Shown here piece after piece: positions 33,619-45,557 of a DNA stretch of 64,000 nucleotides. Each line of letters opens with the position of its first letter. Position 1 is the stretch's first letter. Under the pieces are notes generated by a model. That model searched no databases and had not been told where the DNA came from. It saw nothing but the letters and a program-made list of their open reading frames with translations. This stretch comes from Protonemura montana (Eukaryota > Arthropoda > Insecta > Plecoptera > Nemouridae): positions 15,697,708 through 15,761,707 of the forward strand of contig OX387609.1 in assembly GCA_947568835.1 (NCBI GenBank), written 5' to 3'. A program made the position numbers and the translations under genes.

Positions 33619-36600
33619 CTACAGCCCCTTGGGGGCCATTAAACAATAACAGAAGAGCTTGGCTTGTGAATCAGCCACACACCAGCTCTGAGTCCCGTAA
33701 ACATTAACCCTACTTACGTCCAGACTCTTGCCATTAGCAAACTCCCACCTAGTGGCAGACCGCCGAACTGTAGCCTCAAACAAAGCTCCGCTTGGGTTCA
33801 CCTCTACAATCAGGACAAAGTCCACGAGGGCAGGCACAGAGCCATCGGCCCCGGCTATAAAGCGCTTGCGAGCGCTTACGACTTCCTTAACCTCCAAACT
33901 AGCGCACTTTACATAGGGCTTCAACAAGTGGTTAATCTCATCGACAACGAATCGTGCCGCGAACGTGATTTCGGTGCTGTTCACGTCGACGACCAGATCT
34001 TGCTGGCACGTGCACCAGTGCACCTGGATCCCAGCATCAGCACAAGTACGCAGTTCACTCACGGGGAGCAACAAGCTCCGGCCCCTCGCTGGCCCCGCCT
34101 CCACCGAGCGGCGTCGAATCTCTACGTCTCGAAGCCGCGTTGTGTCCACGAGATCGGCCAACGTTCGATGCAAGTCGAACGGAGTCGTGAGTCTCTTCGC
34201 GTTCAGCTCCAGGTTGGCCACCGCCACCTGGTACTTCCGTCGGAACCACGGCGGGAACATGAACGTCAGCAACGGGAGGCGTTCCTCCAGCCAGCCGTGG
34301 AACGTGGTTCGAATCTCACCGAAACGCAGGCCGTGGTCGCTCATGACGACCAACAGCGTGTTGTTGAACAAGTCGTCGTTGCCAAGGTTACGTAGAGTCG
34401 ATGACAGACGCTCGTCCAGCTGCTGGGCATCGTTCAGGTTGTCATGGGTGACCGTTGATTGCCAGAACAGACCGAAGTAGCGTCGTGGGTTCATCGACCT
34501 GACAAAGCTGCTGGCGTAGTCGAGCAACACGTCCACGTTGGCCTGGAAACCAGACTAGCGGTAAAAACTGGAAATATCTCCCGGCACCAGATCAAAGAGA
34601 AGTTAAACCGTTGAGTGTGCAGGTTCTAGGTAGAGACAGAACGTTAATGTTAAACCGTTGAGTGTGCAGGTTCTAGGTAGAGACAGAACGTTAATGTTAA
34701 ACCGTTGAGTGTGCAGGTTCTAGGTAGAGACAGAATGTTTATGTTAAACCGTTGAGTGTGTAGGTTCTAGGTAGAGACAAAACGTTAATGTTAAGCCGTT
34801 GAGTGTGCAGGTTCTAGGTAGAGACAGAATGTTTATGTTAAACCGTTGAGTGTGTAGGTTCTAGGTAGAGACAGAATGTTAATGTTAAACCGTTGAGTGT
34901 GCAGGTTCTAGGTAGAGACAGAATGTTAATGTTAAACCGTTGAGTGTGCAGGTTCTAGATAGAGACAGAATGTTAATGTTAAACCGTTGAGTGTGCAGGT
35001 TTTAGGTAGAGACAGAACGTTAATGTTAAACCGTTGAGTGTGCAGGTTCTAGGTAGAGACAGAACGTTAATGTTAAACCGTTGAGTGTACAGGTTCTAGG
35101 TAGAGACAGAACGTTAATGTTAAATCGTTGAGTGTGCAGGTTCTAGGTAGAGACAGAACGTTAATGTTAAACCGTTGAGTGTGCAGGTTCTAGGTAGAGA
35201 CAGAACGTTAATGTTAAACTGTTGAGTGTGCAGGTTCTAGGTAGAGACAGAACGTTAATGTTAAACCATTGAGTGTACAGGTTCTAGGTAGAGACAGAAC
35301 GTTAATGTTAAACCGTTGAGTGTGCAGGTTCTAGGTAGAGACAGGACGTTAATGTTGAACCGTTGAGTGTGCAGGTTCTAGGTAGAGACAGAACGTTAAT
35401 GTTAAACCATTGAGTGTACAGGTTCTAGGTAAAGACAGAACGTTAATGTTAAACCGTTGAGTGTGCAGGTTCTAGGTAGAGACAGAACGTTAATGTTAAA
35501 CCGTTGAGTGTGCAGGTTCTAGGTAGAGACAGAATGTTTATGTTAAACCGTTGAGTGTGTAGGTTCTAGGTAGAGACAAAACGTTAATGTTAAGCCGTTG
35601 AGTGTGCAGGTTCTAGGTAGAGACAGAATGTTTATGTTAAACCGTTGAGTGTGTAGGTTCTAGGTAGAGACAGAATGTTAATGTTAAACCGTTGAGTGTG
35701 CAGGTTCTAGGTAGAGACAGAATGTTAATGTTAAACCGTTGAGTGTGCAGGTTCTAGATAGAGACAGAATGTTAATGTTAAACCGTTGAGTGTGCAGGTT
35801 CTAGGTAGAGACAGAACGTTAATGTTAAACCGTTGAGTGTGCAGGTTCTAGGTAGAGACAGAACGTTAATGTTAAACCGTTGAGTGTGCAGGTTCTAGGT
35901 AGAGACAAAACGTTAATGTTAAGCCGTTGAGTGTGCAGGTTCTAGGTAGAGACAGAATGTTTATGTTAAACCGTTGAGTGTGTAGGTTCTAGGTAGAGAC
36001 AGAATGTTAATGTTAAACCGTTGAGTGTGCAGGTTCTAGGTAGAGACAGAATGTTAATGTTAAACCGTTGAGTGTGCAGGTTCTAGATAGAGACAGAATG
36101 TTAATGTTAAACCGTTGAGTGTGCAGGTTTTAGGTAGAGACAGAACGTTAATGTTAAACCGTTGAGTGTGCAGGTTCTAGGTAGAGACAGAACGTTAATG
36201 TTAAACCGTTGAGTGTACAGGTTCTAGGTAGAGACAGAACGTTAATGTTAAATCGTTGAGTGTGCAGGTTCTAGGTAGAGACAGAACGTTAATGTTAAAC
36301 CGTTGAGTGTGCAGGTTCTAGGTAGAGACAGAACGTTAATGTTAAACTGTTGAGTGTGCAGGTTCTAGGTAGAGACAGAACGTTAATGTTAAACCATTGA
36401 GTGTACAGGTTCTAGGTAGAGACAGAACGTTAATGTTAAACCGTTGAGTGTGCAGGTTCTAGGTAGAGACAGGACGTTAATGTTGAACCGTTGAGTGTGC
36501 AGGTTCTAGGTAGAGACAGAACGTTAATGTTAAACCATTGAGTGTACAGGTTCTAGGTAAAGACAGAACGTTAATGTTAAACCGTTGAGTGTGCAGGTTC

Positions 36601-39600
36601 TAGGTAGAGACAGAACGTTAATGTTAAACCGTTGAGTGTGCAGGTTCTAGGTAGAGACAGAACGTTAATGTTAAACCGTTGAGTGTAGGTTCTAGATAGA
36701 GACAGAACATTAATGTTAAACCGTTGAGTGTGCAGGTTCTAGGTAGAGACAGAATGACAATGTTAAACCGTTGAGTGTGCTGGTTCTAGGTAGAGACAGA
36801 ACGTTAATGTTAAACCATTGAGTGTGCAGGTTCTAGGTAGAGACAGAACGTTAATGTTAAACCGTTGAGTGTGCAGGTTCTAGGTAGAGACAGAACGTTA
36901 ATGTTTAACCGTTGAGTGTGCAGGTTCTAGGTAGAGACAGAACGTTAATGTTAAACCATTGAGTGTGCAGGTTCTAGGTAGAGACAGAACGTTAATGTTA
37001 AACCGTTGAGTGTGCAGGTTCTAGGTAGAGACAGAACGTTAATGTTAAACCGTTGAGTGTGCAGGTTCTAGGTAGAGGCAGAACGTTAATGTTAAACCGT
37101 TGAGTGTGCAGGTTCTAGGTAGAGGCAGAACGTTAATGTTAAACCGTTGAGTGTGCAGGTTCTAGGTAGAGACAAAACGTTAATGTTAAACCGTTGAGTG
37201 TGCAGGTTCTAGGTAGAGACAGAACGTTAATGTTAAACCGTTGAGTGTGCAGGTTCAAGGTAGAGACAGAACGTTAATGTTAAACCGTTGAGTGGGCAGG
37301 TTCTAGGTAGAGACAGAACGTTAATGTTAAACCGTTGAGTGTGCAGGTTCTAGGTAGAGGCAGAACGTTAATGTTAAACTGTTGAGTGGGCAGGTTCTAG
37401 GTAGAGACAGAACGTTAATGTTAAACCGTTGAGTGTGCAGGTTCTAGGTAGAGACAGAACGTTAATGTTAAACCGTTGAGTGTGCAGGTTCTAGGTAGAG
37501 ACAGAACGTTAATGTTAAACCGTTGAGTGTGCAGGTTCTAGGTAGAGACAGAACGTTAATGTTAAACTGTTGAGTGTGCAGGTTCTAGGTAGAGACAGAA
37601 TGTTAATGTTAAACCGTTGAGTGTGCAGGTTCTAGGTAGAGACAGAACGTTAATGTTAAACCGTTGAGTGTGCAGGTTCTAGGTAGAGGCAGAACGTTAA
37701 TGTTAAACCATTGAGTGTACAGGTTCTAGGTAGAGACAGAACGTTAATGTTAAACCGTTGAGTGTGCAGGTTCTAGGTAGAGACAGAACGTTAATGTTAA
37801 ACCGTTGAGTGTGCAGGTTCTAGGTAGAGACAGAACGTTAATGTTAAACCGTTGAGTGTGCAGGTTCTAGATAGAGACAGAACATTAATGTTAAACCGTT
37901 GAGTGTGCAGGTTCTAGGTAGAGACAGAACGTCAATGTTAAACCGTTGAGTGTGCAGGTTCCAGGTAGAGACAGAACGTTAATGTTAAACCATTGAGTGT
38001 GCAGGTTCTAGGTAGAGACAGAACGTTAATTTTAAACCGTTGAGTGTGCAGGTTCTAGGTAGAGACAGAACGTTAATGTTAAACCGTTGAGTGTGCAGGT
38101 TCTAGGTAGAGACAGAACGTTAATGTTAAACCGTTGAGTGTGCAGGTTCTAGGTAGAGACAGAACGTTAATGTTAAACCGTTGAGTGTGCAGGTTCTAGG
38201 TAGAGACAGAACGTTAATGTTAAACCGTTGAGTGTGCAGGTTCTAGGTAGAGGCAGAACGTTAATGTTAAACCGTTGAGTGTGCAGGTTCTAGGTAGAGA
38301 CAGGATAAATCAAGTAGTCATGAGTCTAAAAACAATCGACCCGATCTCGGTGTTACTCTAATCAATTGAGCTTCTCAGACGAGTCGATTTTGGAGAGGAT
38401 TTTTGTGCTTTTAAAATAAATCATATTTACCCCGATTTGATTGGTAGCGTACCTTGGATTGCAGACAAAGCTTTCCATCGTGGTCTTCGCCCTTAGATCC
38501 CTTGACCCTGTTGTAGGTTACGTGGAAGGGACGGAGGTAGTAGTCCGTGGGTTGACGTAGGAAGCCGTGACGGCTGTTGTAATTGAACGTGCCGATGACT
38601 GCGTCGTCCTCCGCGAACGCAGTACGGAACCCGGCGCGGCTGAAGTTTCTCCAGAGGAACTGACACTCGTCGAATGTATGAGATTCTCGTGACCAGCAGC
38701 TGTCTTGAGTCTCCTGGATCGTACGCCCGGACAACATTGCCAGCAGGTTGGGGTAGGTGTTGTCTCCAATCTGTAACCCAGAGTTAACTCAAGTACAACC
38801 TGTAACCCAGAGTTAACTCAAGTACAAAGTCTGGGATAGCTGGGTTAGTTGTAGAGGTTTGTTAAAATGGACCGCTAGAATCAAAAGATCACTTGTCAAG
38901 GCACTTGATGAGAATGACGGATCTAAAATTAATGTAACTTTAATGATCACTAAAATCCTCAACAAAATGTTGTGTTCCTGTTTGAACATCAACTTTTGAG
39001 AGGTTATATTCATGTTAGTAATAATATAATAGTCCCTAGATTGGCATTGAGTTATTGACCCTGATTATTTTATTTAGATGCATTTAGGAAGCTTGAACTT
39101 GGTAATTGTTACAAAATTGTGTGGTTATTTTGTTATCGGAAAATTGTCAGGACTGCTTTTACCCTTGAAGAAGTAACAGGCATAAGTTACGAAACGGGAA
39201 ATTTAGTTGTTCTTCACTTCGCATTCAAAACCCAGTTGAAATGGTTTTTGTTAAAACTAGTGCTAAGGATAAATCAAGTGGACGTGAGTCTACAAAAAAT
39301 CATATGGCAGCCCACCTTGTTGTACCCAAGCATCTCTATAGCACCCATCGCTTGCAGCCAGTTGTCAGTGAGAGGCATCTGCCGGTGAAAGTTGATCCTG
39401 GAGACCGAGTCGATGCCCAGGATCAGGACACTCAGCGAGTCCTGGAGCTGGAGATCTGCGTCCTGAAGACATTTCAACAACACGGCTAGAATTGCTTCTC
39501 AACACAAGGCAAAGCCTAGGAAGGTTGCTTAATATTAAATATATTTAAATATTGTCACACAATTAAGTAAACCTAATTAGGAAGAAAATTATTTATGGCA

Positions 39601-42600
39601 TGCAAATCAGATGGGTGTGGTGTGCTGTAAGGAAAATGCCAGCTGCCAATCCCTGTTTCAGTGGCTTTACGTGGCATAGGCAAACAAGCAGAGTGATTTG
39701 AAAAGTGGGAGAACTTGTTCCCACGGATTAACACAAGGGTCAGGCTGCTGAATACAGAGACTATTTGACAGCTGGATTGAGGTTAATGCACGGCGAGACC
39801 AAACTCTGCTGAATACAGGGACTATTTGACAGCTTGATTGAAGTTAATGCATGGCGAGACCAAACTCTGCTGAATACAGAGACTATTTGACAGCTGGATT
39901 GAGGTTAATGCATGGCGAGACCAAACTCTGCTGAATACAGGGACTATTTGACAGCTGGATTGAAGTTAATGCACGGCGAGACCAAACTCTGCTGAATACA
40001 GGGACTATTTGACAGCTGGATTGAAGTTAATGCATGGAGAGACCAAACTCTGCTGAATACAGGGACTATTTGACAGCTGGATTGAGGTTAATGCATGGCG
40101 AGACCAAACTCTGCTGAATACAGAGACTATTTGACAGCTAGATTGAGGTTAATGCATGGCGAGACCAAACTCTGCTGAATACAGGGACTATTTGACAGCT
40201 AGATTGAGGTTAATGTATGGCGAGACCAAACTCTGCTGAATACAGGGACTATTTGACAGCTAGATTGAGGTTAATGCATGGCGAGACCAAACTCTGCTGA
40301 ATACAGGGACTATTTGACAGCTGGATTGAGGTTAATGCATGGCGAGACCAAACTCTGCTGAATACATAGACTATTTGACAGCTGGATTGAGGTTAATGCA
40401 AGGCGAGACCAAACTCTGCTGAATACAGGGACTATTTGACAGCTAGATTGAGGTTAATGCATGGCGAGACCAAACTCTGCTGAATACAGAGACTATTTGA
40501 CAGCTGAATTGAGGTTAATGCATGGCGAGACCAAACTCTGCTGAATACAGGGACTATTTGACAGCTGGATTGAGGTTAATGCACGGCGAGACCAAACTCT
40601 GCTGAATACAGGGACTATTTGACAGCTAGATTGAGGTTAATGCGTGGCGAGACCAAACTCTGCTGAATACAGAGACTATTTGACAGCTAGATTGAGGTTA
40701 ATGCGTGGCGAGCGAGACCAAACTCTGCTGAATACAGGGACTATTTGACAGCTAGATTGAGGTTAATGCATGGAGAGACCAAACTCTGCTGGATACAGAG
40801 ACTATTTGACAGCTGGATTGAGGTTAATGCGTGGCGAGACCAAACTCTGCTGAATACAGAGACTATTTGACAGCTGGATTGAGGTTAATGCATGGCGAGA
40901 GACCAAACTCTGCTGAATACAGGGACTATTTGACAGCTAGATTGAGGTTAATGCATGGCGAGACCAAACTCTGCTGAATACAGGGACTATTTGACAGCTG
41001 GATTGAGGTTAATGCATGGCGAGACCAAACTCTGCTGAATACAGAGACTATTTGACAGCTAGATTGAGGTTAATGCATGGCGAGACCAAACTCTGCTGAA
41101 TACAGGGACTATTTGACAGCTAGATTGAGGTTAATGTATGGCGAGACCAAACTCTGCTGAATACAGGGACTATTTGACAGCTAGATTGAGGTTAATGCAT
41201 GGCGAGACCAAACTCTGCTGAATACAGGGACTATTTGACAGCTGGATTGAGGTTAATGCATGGCGAGACCAAACTCTGCTGAATACATAGACTATTTGAC
41301 AGCTGGATTGAGGTTAATGCAAGGCGAGACCAAACTCTGCTGAATACAGGGACTATTTGACAGCTAGATTGAGGTTAATGCATGGCGAGACCAAACTCTG
41401 CTGAATACAGGGACTATTTGACAGCTGGATTGAGGTTAATGCACGGCGAGACCAAACTCTGCTGAATACAGGGACTATTTGACAGCTAGATTGAGGTTAA
41501 TGCGTGGCGAGACCAAACTCTGCTGAATACAGAGACTATTTGACAGCTAGATTGAGGTTAATGCGTGGCGAGCGAGACCAAACTCTGCTGAATACAGGGA
41601 CTATTTGACAGCTAGATTGAGGTTAATGCATGGCGAGACCAAACTCTGCTGAATACAGAGACTATTTGACAGCTGGATTGAGGTTAATGCGTGGCGAGAC
41701 CAAACTCTGCTGAATACAGAGACTATTTGACAGCTGGATTGAGGTTAATGCACGGCGAGACCAAACTCTGCTGAATACAGGGACTATTTGACAGCTAGAT
41801 TGAGGTTAATGCATGGCGAGACCAAACTCTGCTGAATACAGGGACTATTTGACAGCTGGATTGAGGTTAATGCACGGCGAGACCAAACTCTGCTGAATAC
41901 AGGGACTATTTGACAGCTAGATTGAGGTTAATGCGTGGCGAGACCAAACTCTGCTGAATACAGAGACTATTTGACAGCTAGATTGAGGTTAATGCGTGGC
42001 GAGCGAGACCAAACTCTGCTGAATACAGGGACTATTTGACAGCTGGATTGAGGTTAATGCATGGAGAGACCAAACTCTGCTGAATACAGAGACTATTTGA
42101 CAGCTGGATTGAGGTTAATGCATGGAGAGACCAAACTCTGCTGAATACAGAGACTATTTGACAGCTAGATTGAGGTTAATGCATGGAGAGACTAAACTCT
42201 GCTGGATACAGAGACTATTTGACAGCTGGATTGAGGTTAATGCATGGCGAGACCAAACTCTGCTGAATACAGGGACTATTTGACAGCTAGATTGAGGTTA
42301 ATGCATGGCGAGACCAAACTCTGCTGAATACAGGGACTATTTGACAGCTGGATTGAGGTTAATGCACGGCGAGACCAAACTCTGCTGAATACAGGGACTA
42401 TTTGACAGCTGGATTGAGGTTAATGCACGGCGAGAGACCAAACTGTTGATTTTTTCAAACAAGCTGGTGAACGATTGGACAAAAGAGAGATTTGCATGCA
42501 GTGAGAAATCAAGTCTCACCCTTGCAGTGCATCGCTCTTCCACCAGCGTCTTGAGAGGAGTGAACGCAAAGAAGTCAACGTAGATCTTTTTCCCGCCGTT

Positions 42601-45557
42601 GCGACACTCGACTCGCACAAACTCAACCTCCACCGCCGCCTCGTCCCTCGAGAAGGGAATGCAAGTGTTTGAATACCTGCAAACCAAGCACCGAGCAATC
42701 AAAACACGCTCCAAACCTGCGAGCCAGGCACAGTGGTACAGCCTACAATTCCATGATCTTACTGCCGTAATTGTCTCGATGAACTCTCCATCGCAACTCA
42801 CCGCACCGAGTTGTCGATTTTGTCAACCTCTGCTTCATCATCATCTTCACGCCAGAGCTGCCTGTAGCAGCACCGTAACTTGGTCCGGTCCTTCACGCCG
42901 TACGCCTTCAAGCTCCCTTCAATAACCTCAAGTAAGGTTAGGTTGTCACGGACGCGCACCAGCGGCGGCCTGTTAGCTCTGCACACCAGTGGCGGACGGC
43001 GCCACAGCATCGACGCCACTAGTGGGTCGTAAGGGTCCAGGTCCGGGATCCGGCAGCCGGGACTGTCCAGCAGCAACCCTGCAAGGTACGGGACGAGGGC
43101 GTCAGCCATTTACTACAGTCACAGATAGATCTACGTTACGAAGAAAATACTACCACAGATAAAGCTTGCAGAGATATTACATCCTTATGAGGCAAAGACT
43201 ACCACAGATAAAGCTTGCAAGGATATTACATCCTTATGAGGCAAAGACTACCACAGATAAAGCTTGCACAGATATTCCATCCTTATGAAGCAAAGACTAG
43301 CACAGATAAAGCTTGCAGAGATATTACATCCTTATGAGGCAAAGACTACCACAGATAAAGCTTGCACAGATATTCCATCCTTATGAGCTAAAGACTAGCA
43401 CAGATAAAGCTTGCACAGATATTACATCCTTATGAGGCAAATAATACCACAGATAAAGCTTGCACAGATATTCTATCCTTATGAGGCAAATAATACCACA
43501 GATAAAGCTTGCACAGATATTCCATCCTTATGAGGCAAAGACTACCACAGATAAAGCTTACACAGATATTCCATCCTTATGAGGCAAAGACTAGCACAGA
43601 TAAAGCTTACACAGATATTCCATCCTTATGAGGCAAAGACTGCTCGATATGTAGATAAAGTTACTGTAGGATCAATAAAGTGCGTGTCGCAGGCCCGGTG
43701 TCAAAATAGTGCGTAGGTCTAATTAATAATCAGACAGTGAAGTAACGTCAGCATAGAAGAGGCAAGATGTCTGCCAGCTGGTCGATATGTAGAGGGAGAT
43801 TAAAGTGACGGTCCAGGCTCTTTAGTTAGTCTGCCAATGGTTGATTGTTTGCACAGCTAATTTTAGCTATCAGTGGATTGCGCACGCGTGAATCTCGGCC
43901 AGTTGGCGATAAAGTCGCGGGAATTGTTGGACGCTAAACAGCCGACGCTAATTATATCAAGACACTGGTTAACGAGCCGTTAGCGGTGATTATTGGGCTA
44001 ATCTGAATACCGTCACATATCCTACTGGTCGACACCGTTCGGTGGTCACCCATCCAATACCTGACCCAGCGCAGTGATGCTTAACTTCGGTGATCTCATG
44101 AGGACCGGTGTTTCCAACACGACAAACCGTTCGGTGTTCACCCATCCAATACCTGACCCAGCGCAGTGTTGCTTAACTTCGGTGATCTCACGAGGACCGG
44201 TGTTTCCAACACGCCAAACCGTTTAGTGGTCACCCATCCAATACCTGACCCAGCGCAGTGTTGCTTAACTTCAGTGATCTCACGAGGACCGGTGTTTCCA
44301 ACACGCCAAACCGTTCGGTGGTCACCCATCCAATACCTGACCCAGCGCAGTGTTGCTTAACTTCGGTGATCTCACGAGGACCGATGTTTCCAACACGCCA
44401 AACCGTTCGGTGGTCACCCATCCAATACCTGACCCAGCGCAGTGTTGCTTAACTTCGGTGATCTCACGAGGACCGGTGTTTCCAACACGCCAAACCGTTC
44501 GGTGGTCACCCATCCAATACCTTGATCTGCACCCCTATGCGAACAGGGGTCACCACAGGCTTCCCCTTCGCACTGTTTTCATTCAGATCTTTTCGAACAA
44601 ATGTTCACCCTCAAAATTGTGACCGCGTAGGGTTCTGCAAATGAAATGTTTTGCTGAAGTCGGGAGTCTGTTTAGTCTCAACAAGAACACCGAACGGTTT
44701 GGCGTGTTGGAAACACCGGTCCTCGTGAGATCACAGAAGTTAAGCAACACTGCGCTGTGTCAGGTATTGAATGGGTGACCATCATACACATGAGCAGTTC
44801 TGTTCGGGAGAGAGGTTGGAGGGATGAAAGTTAGTACAGCAACTTCACTCGTCTTGCCTATCAACCTCTCGACAGCATGGATTTGTGGAGGAATCCTGTT
44901 GTTCGCGTTGTACCGTCCTTCGGAAGGGACGTTAAGCCGGTGGTCCCCTTGGTGCTCTTCGACAGGTGTAGGCTACGTGCCGGCATCGGATTTCCCCTCC
45001 TCTCTTCTAGACTAGGTTAGGTTCATCATCATCCTCTCATTCACCGACGCCATTAAACCAGTGCCGCATGGCCAGATGTCAAAACAGTGCGTCGTTAAAC
45101 ACCACAAATAAATAAATGTATCGAGTCGACGCCAAGCATCAAATGGAAATGCATCATATTTGTTTCCCCAACACTTTTTATTTAGGAGTGCCGAGTGAGT
45201 TAATGACTAGCCATTTAAGCGACCAGTGTTCAATGGGGGACATGACAGACGCGTTTTATTATCAGTGATATCGACGCTCATCTTCTAAACACGCAACAAG
45301 TTGTTGAATACATCCTCGGGGTCGGGTCCTGACCATGTGCAAGTGCCCATGCGTGATCAGGCATCACTGTTTCTTTAGTTGCCCCTGAGAAACGCACGCA
45401 ATGTGAGAAGATGACAGGCGATACCTGCACGTGTTGATTCAACAATACCTATGCTTCGAGACTCGCCGTGCACTTTGTATATGCGGTCCAGGTAGCTGAA
45501 GGAGACGTACACGAACACGAGGCATAAACACGCGGACAATCCCAACAACTTACGCAT
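33619..45557 (-). CDS. DUF229 family protein (alkaline-phosphatase-like fold)
   Basis: Six exons on minus join in frame: 45557-45425, 43078-42802, 42676-42520, 39462-39316, 38770-38453 and 34542-33619 (1956 nt, 651 aa). The ATG at 45557 is chosen because it starts a hydrophobic anchor (residues 5-22, LGLSACLCLVFVYVSFSY), suggesting a type II membrane or secreted protein; an in-frame ATG at 45653 adds 32 residues. The N-terminal domain (exons 2-3: GCRIPDLDPYDP, VEFVRVECRNGGKK) precedes the phosphatase/sulfatase-like core. Core motifs are LILGIDSVSRINFHRQMP (D207/S208, likely metal and nucleophile positions), GYNKIGDNTYPNL, AEDDAVIGTFNY, FWQSTVTHDN (H377) and VMSDHGLRFGEIR (D413/H414). DUF229 proteins are common in insects and nematodes; their substrate is unknown. 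All blocks are intact, so it is probably functional. Introns 1, 3 and 5 hold 49-, 61- and 47-bp arrays. Confidence 0.9.
34603..38303. repeat. 47-bp tandem array from MITE A terminus, about 79 copies
   Basis: The unit CGTTGAGTGTGCAGGTTCTA plus GGTAGAGACAGAACGTTAAT plus GTTAAAC corresponds to the outer 42 bp or so of MITE A. Larger blocks are duplicated: the rare variant AGGACGTTAATGTTGAACC recurs at 35343 and 36471, 24 units apart. It fills almost all of DUF229 intron 5. Confidence 0.93.
38771..39315 (+). mobile_element. Family B fold-back arm in DUF229 intron 4
   Basis: At 39130-39302: GGAAAATTGTCAGGACTGCT, AAGTTACGAAACGGGAAATT and TGGTTTTTGTTAAAACTAG match one arm of the fold-back element at 53285-53722. 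A 29-bp piece (TGTAACCCAGAGTTAACTC) is duplicated at the exon edge, 38772-38826. Confidence 0.7.
39747..42445. repeat. 61-bp tandem array, about 44 copies
   Basis: The unit contains AACTCTGCTGAATACAGGGA, CTATTTGACAGCTAGATTGA and GGTTAATGCATGGCGAGACC. Rare variants (ACATAGACTATTTG, GCAAGGCGAG, GGCGAGCGAGACC) occur in the same order in two blocks, about 40080-40710 and 41040-41570, so a block of roughly 0.9 kb was duplicated. It lies in DUF229 intron 3. Confidence 0.93.
43148..43642. repeat. 49-bp tandem array, about 10 copies
   Basis: The unit contains CACAGATAAAGCTTGCACAG, ATATTCCATCCTTATGAGGC and AAAGACTAC. It starts about 70 bp upstream of the acceptor of DUF229 exon 2 (43078), inside intron 1. 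Confidence 0.92.
44033..44523 (-). repeat. 92-bp array of 5S-SINE head (type A), about 5 copies
   Basis: Same unit as 10808-11635. The minus strand carries the 5S-like sense orientation. It lies in DUF229 intron 1. Confidence 0.9.
44690..45118 (+). mobile_element. Full-length, non-expanded 5S-SINE (reference copy)
   Basis: About 430 bp in order: CGAACGGTTTGGCGTGTTGG, ACACCGGTCCTCGTGAGATC (5S front part), GAAGTTAAGCAACACTGCGC, a box C-like TATTGAATGGGTGACC, ATCATACACATGAGCAG, GGGAGAGAGGTTGGAGGG, CAACCTCTCGACAGCATGG, CCTTCGGAAGGGACGTTAAG, GGCTACGTGCCGGCATC and CAAAACAGTGCGTCGTTAAA, with an AAATAAATAAAT tail. The 5S-like internal promoter at the front defines a 5S-headed SINE (SINE3 type). Every arrayed SINE segment in the window can be mapped onto this copy. 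Confidence 0.88.

Noticed and set aside
33928..34480. Plus-strand frames of 155-171 codons as genes
   Set aside because: Antisense shadows of the DUF229 last exon.
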